Source of the DNA: DASPKA01 sp035628335
Lineage (GTDB): Bacteria; Patescibacteriota; Doudnabacteria; UBA920
Direction of reading: 5' to 3'
DNA: 12,567 nucleotides
NCBI GenBank assembly: GCA_035628335.1
Contig: DASPKA010000139.1
Span: 1-12,567 of the forward strand
Both the position numbers and the translations under genes were made by a program. The notes beneath the pieces are model-generated. The model searched no databases, was not told the DNA's origin, and saw only the letters and a list, made by a program, of their open reading frames with translations. Below are positions 11,732-12,567 of this stretch, piece after piece. Position 1 is the first letter of the stretch. Each line of letters opens with the position of its first letter.

Positions 11732-12202
11732 ATGCTAGACAATGAAAAAAACGAATTCATAATTAAGACAATTGAGAGTGTACTCTTTTACTGCGGTTTC
11801 GAAGCTTCTATAGAAGTTGAGGACTCTATAACCAAAGGCGTGGTGTTCAATCTCTCCTCATACCAGTCTCGTGACTTAATAGGCCGCGGTGGTTCAATGC
11901 TTAAAGCCATAGAACACATAGTTCAGTCCATCGCTGCGCAAAAGTTTAAAGGTGATGCTCCCTACTACTTTAGTATGGATGTAGACGACTACATGAGAAA
12001 ACGAGAGTGGTACCTGAAAGAAACTGCCAAAGCTGCTGCGGAAAAAGTCAAAATGACCGGAAAGGCCCTGAGGCTAGAGCCTATGCCAAACTATGAACGT
12101 AAGCTTATTCATGCCTATATTCAAGAAAACTATCCAGCTCTCAACTCCTCAAGCCAAGGCAACGACCCACATCGCAGAATTGTCATAAAACCCGGAACCT
12201 GA
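11732..12202 (+). CDS. khpB: KhpB/Jag RNA-binding protein, KH and R3H domains only
   Basis: Cytoplasmic RNA-binding protein (KhpB, also Jag or EloR), linked in Firmicutes to cell elongation and division through mRNA binding. It has 156 residues. The KH domain (about 25-85) has the GxxG loop in LIGRGGSMLKAIEHIV (49-64). The R3H domain (about 90-153) has RKREWYLKETAKAAAEKV (89-106), EPMPNYERKLIHAYI (116-130) with R123 and H127, and the end SSSQGNDPHRRIVIKP. The N-terminal Jag_N domain and linker of longer homologues are absent. No Shine-Dalgarno is visible before the ATG at 11732. A strong terminator follows, closing the rpmH block. Confidence 0.95.
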   Translation: MLDNEKNEFIIKTIESVLFYCGFEASIEVEDSITKGVVFNLSSYQSRDLIGRGGSMLKAIEHIVQSIAAQKFKGDAPYYFSMDVDDYMRKREWYLKETAKAAAEKVKMTGKALRLEPMPNYERKLIHAYIQENYPALNSSSQGNDPHRRIVIKPGT

Positions 12203-12208
12203 AATAAC

Positions 12209-12237
12209 ATCCCTTGACCTTATGTCAAGGGATTTTT
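12209..12237 (+). terminator. Intrinsic terminator of khpB
   Basis: ATCCCTTGAC (12209-12218) and GTCAAGGGAT (12224-12233) are exact inverted complements around the loop CTTAT, followed by TTTTT (12233-12237). It starts six bases after the khpB stop. Confidence 0.92.
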
Positions 12238-12242
12238 ATACT
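12214..12242 (+). promoter_or_regulatory. Promoter of the downstream unknown gene, embedded in the khpB terminator
   Basis: TTGACC (12214-12219) lies in the left arm and loop of the terminator, followed by a 17-bp spacer and TATACT (12237-12242). Both hexamers match consensus at five of six positions. Transcription would begin near 12249, just before the AAGGAGG ribosome site at 12252-12258. Confidence 0.75.
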
Positions 12243-12264
12243 AGTGCTAACAAGGAGGTATGTC

Positions 12265-12567
12265 ATGAAAAAAATATTTATTTTCGGAACAACGATACTT
12301 GTCTGCGTAGTGTTAGGTTTTGCAAGTCAATTTCACTGGAAAAGCTGTGCCGAGCAGGTACTTATTGCAGACACCACAGCAGGTTTCAATACTGACGCGG
12401 CTGCTAAATCGCTTCGAGAAATCGAACGCTCCATAAGGGACGTAGAAAAGAGGAATGATAAGGAGTATATAACAGAATGCTGCAAAATATTCCGTAAGTC
12501 ATATCCTTACCCAAAAGTGTTTGAGGACAGGTATAATGCTTACTCAGAACACTTGGCATCCAACGTA
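12265..12567 (+). CDS. Unrecognised exported or membrane-anchored protein (3' partial)
   Basis: I do not recognise this protein. Only the first 101 residues are in the window. The start is secure: AAGGAGG at 12252-12258 lies six bases before the ATG. The N-terminus MKKIFIFGTTILVCVVLGFA is a short basic stretch followed by a hydrophobic helix, so a signal peptide or membrane anchor is likely; no clear lipobox follows. The rest is charged and probably helical (SLREIERSIRDVEKRNDKEYITECCKIF), with CC at about residues 75-76, and ends SYPYPKVFEDRYNAYSEHL at the edge. It has its own promoter overlapping the khpB terminator, so it is a separate unit from the rpmH block. Confidence 0.78.
   Translation, partial: MKKIFIFGTTILVCVVLGFASQFHWKSCAEQVLIADTTAGFNTDAAAKSLREIERSIRDVEKRNDKEYITECCKIFRKSYPYPKVFEDRYNAYSEHLASNV

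Overview
The window reads as a chromosomal segment of a small-genome bacterium of the Candidate Phyla Radiation (Patescibacteria), most likely a Parcubacteria-type lineage. This is inferred from gene forms: a Mur ligase that lacks most of its N-terminal UDP-binding domain, a TsaB cut to about 122 residues, a YidD with the extended SPDHG...GFC N-terminal segment, a KhpB/Jag with no Jag_N domain, and very tight gene packing. The standard code fits: UGA ends the mur and khpB genes and no gene needs UGA read as glycine. No phylogeny was run, so the lineage remains an inference.

Layout. Bases 1-2506 (+) hold the end of a FemA/B-type peptidoglycan aminoacyltransferase, a MurE-like ligase and a short tsaB, spaced like an operon. 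The tsaB transcript probably ends at a hairpin that lies inside the tsaB coding sequence. Bases 2503-8299 (-) hold, in transcription order from the right: a 71-residue unknown protein, a class A penicillin-binding protein (PBP1A type with an Ig-like tail), a SpeA-like PLP decarboxylase, a 116-residue unknown protein and a 225-residue unknown membrane protein. Bases 8300-8493 form a divergent intergenic region with an inverted pair of GC-rich palindromic repeats. Bases 8494-12567 (+) hold tyrS, a 99-residue unknown gene, the conserved rpmH-rnpA-yidD-yidC-khpB block, and the start of an unknown signal-peptide or membrane-anchored protein cut by the window end.

How it works together. FemX-like protein, Mur ligase and PBP1A cover stem-peptide addition, bridge modification and polymerisation or crosslinking of peptidoglycan. 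The rpmH block joins ribosome protein L34, the RNase P protein, and membrane-protein insertion (YidD, YidC) with an RNA-binding KH/R3H protein. TsaB and TyrS serve tRNA modification and charging. The SpeA-like enzyme suggests polyamine or agmatine metabolism.

The most notable signal is regulatory. Several promoters overlap the hairpin terminator of the gene before them (clearest upstream of 12265, upstream of the SpeA-like gene, and upstream of rpmH). mrcA and rpmH have a perfect TATAAT exactly 7 nt before the ATG, which predicts leaderless mRNAs. The genes of known function have no Shine-Dalgarno sequence, while all five unrecognised genes have a strong one. I found no CRISPR array, transposase, phage gene, defence system, tRNA or rRNA.
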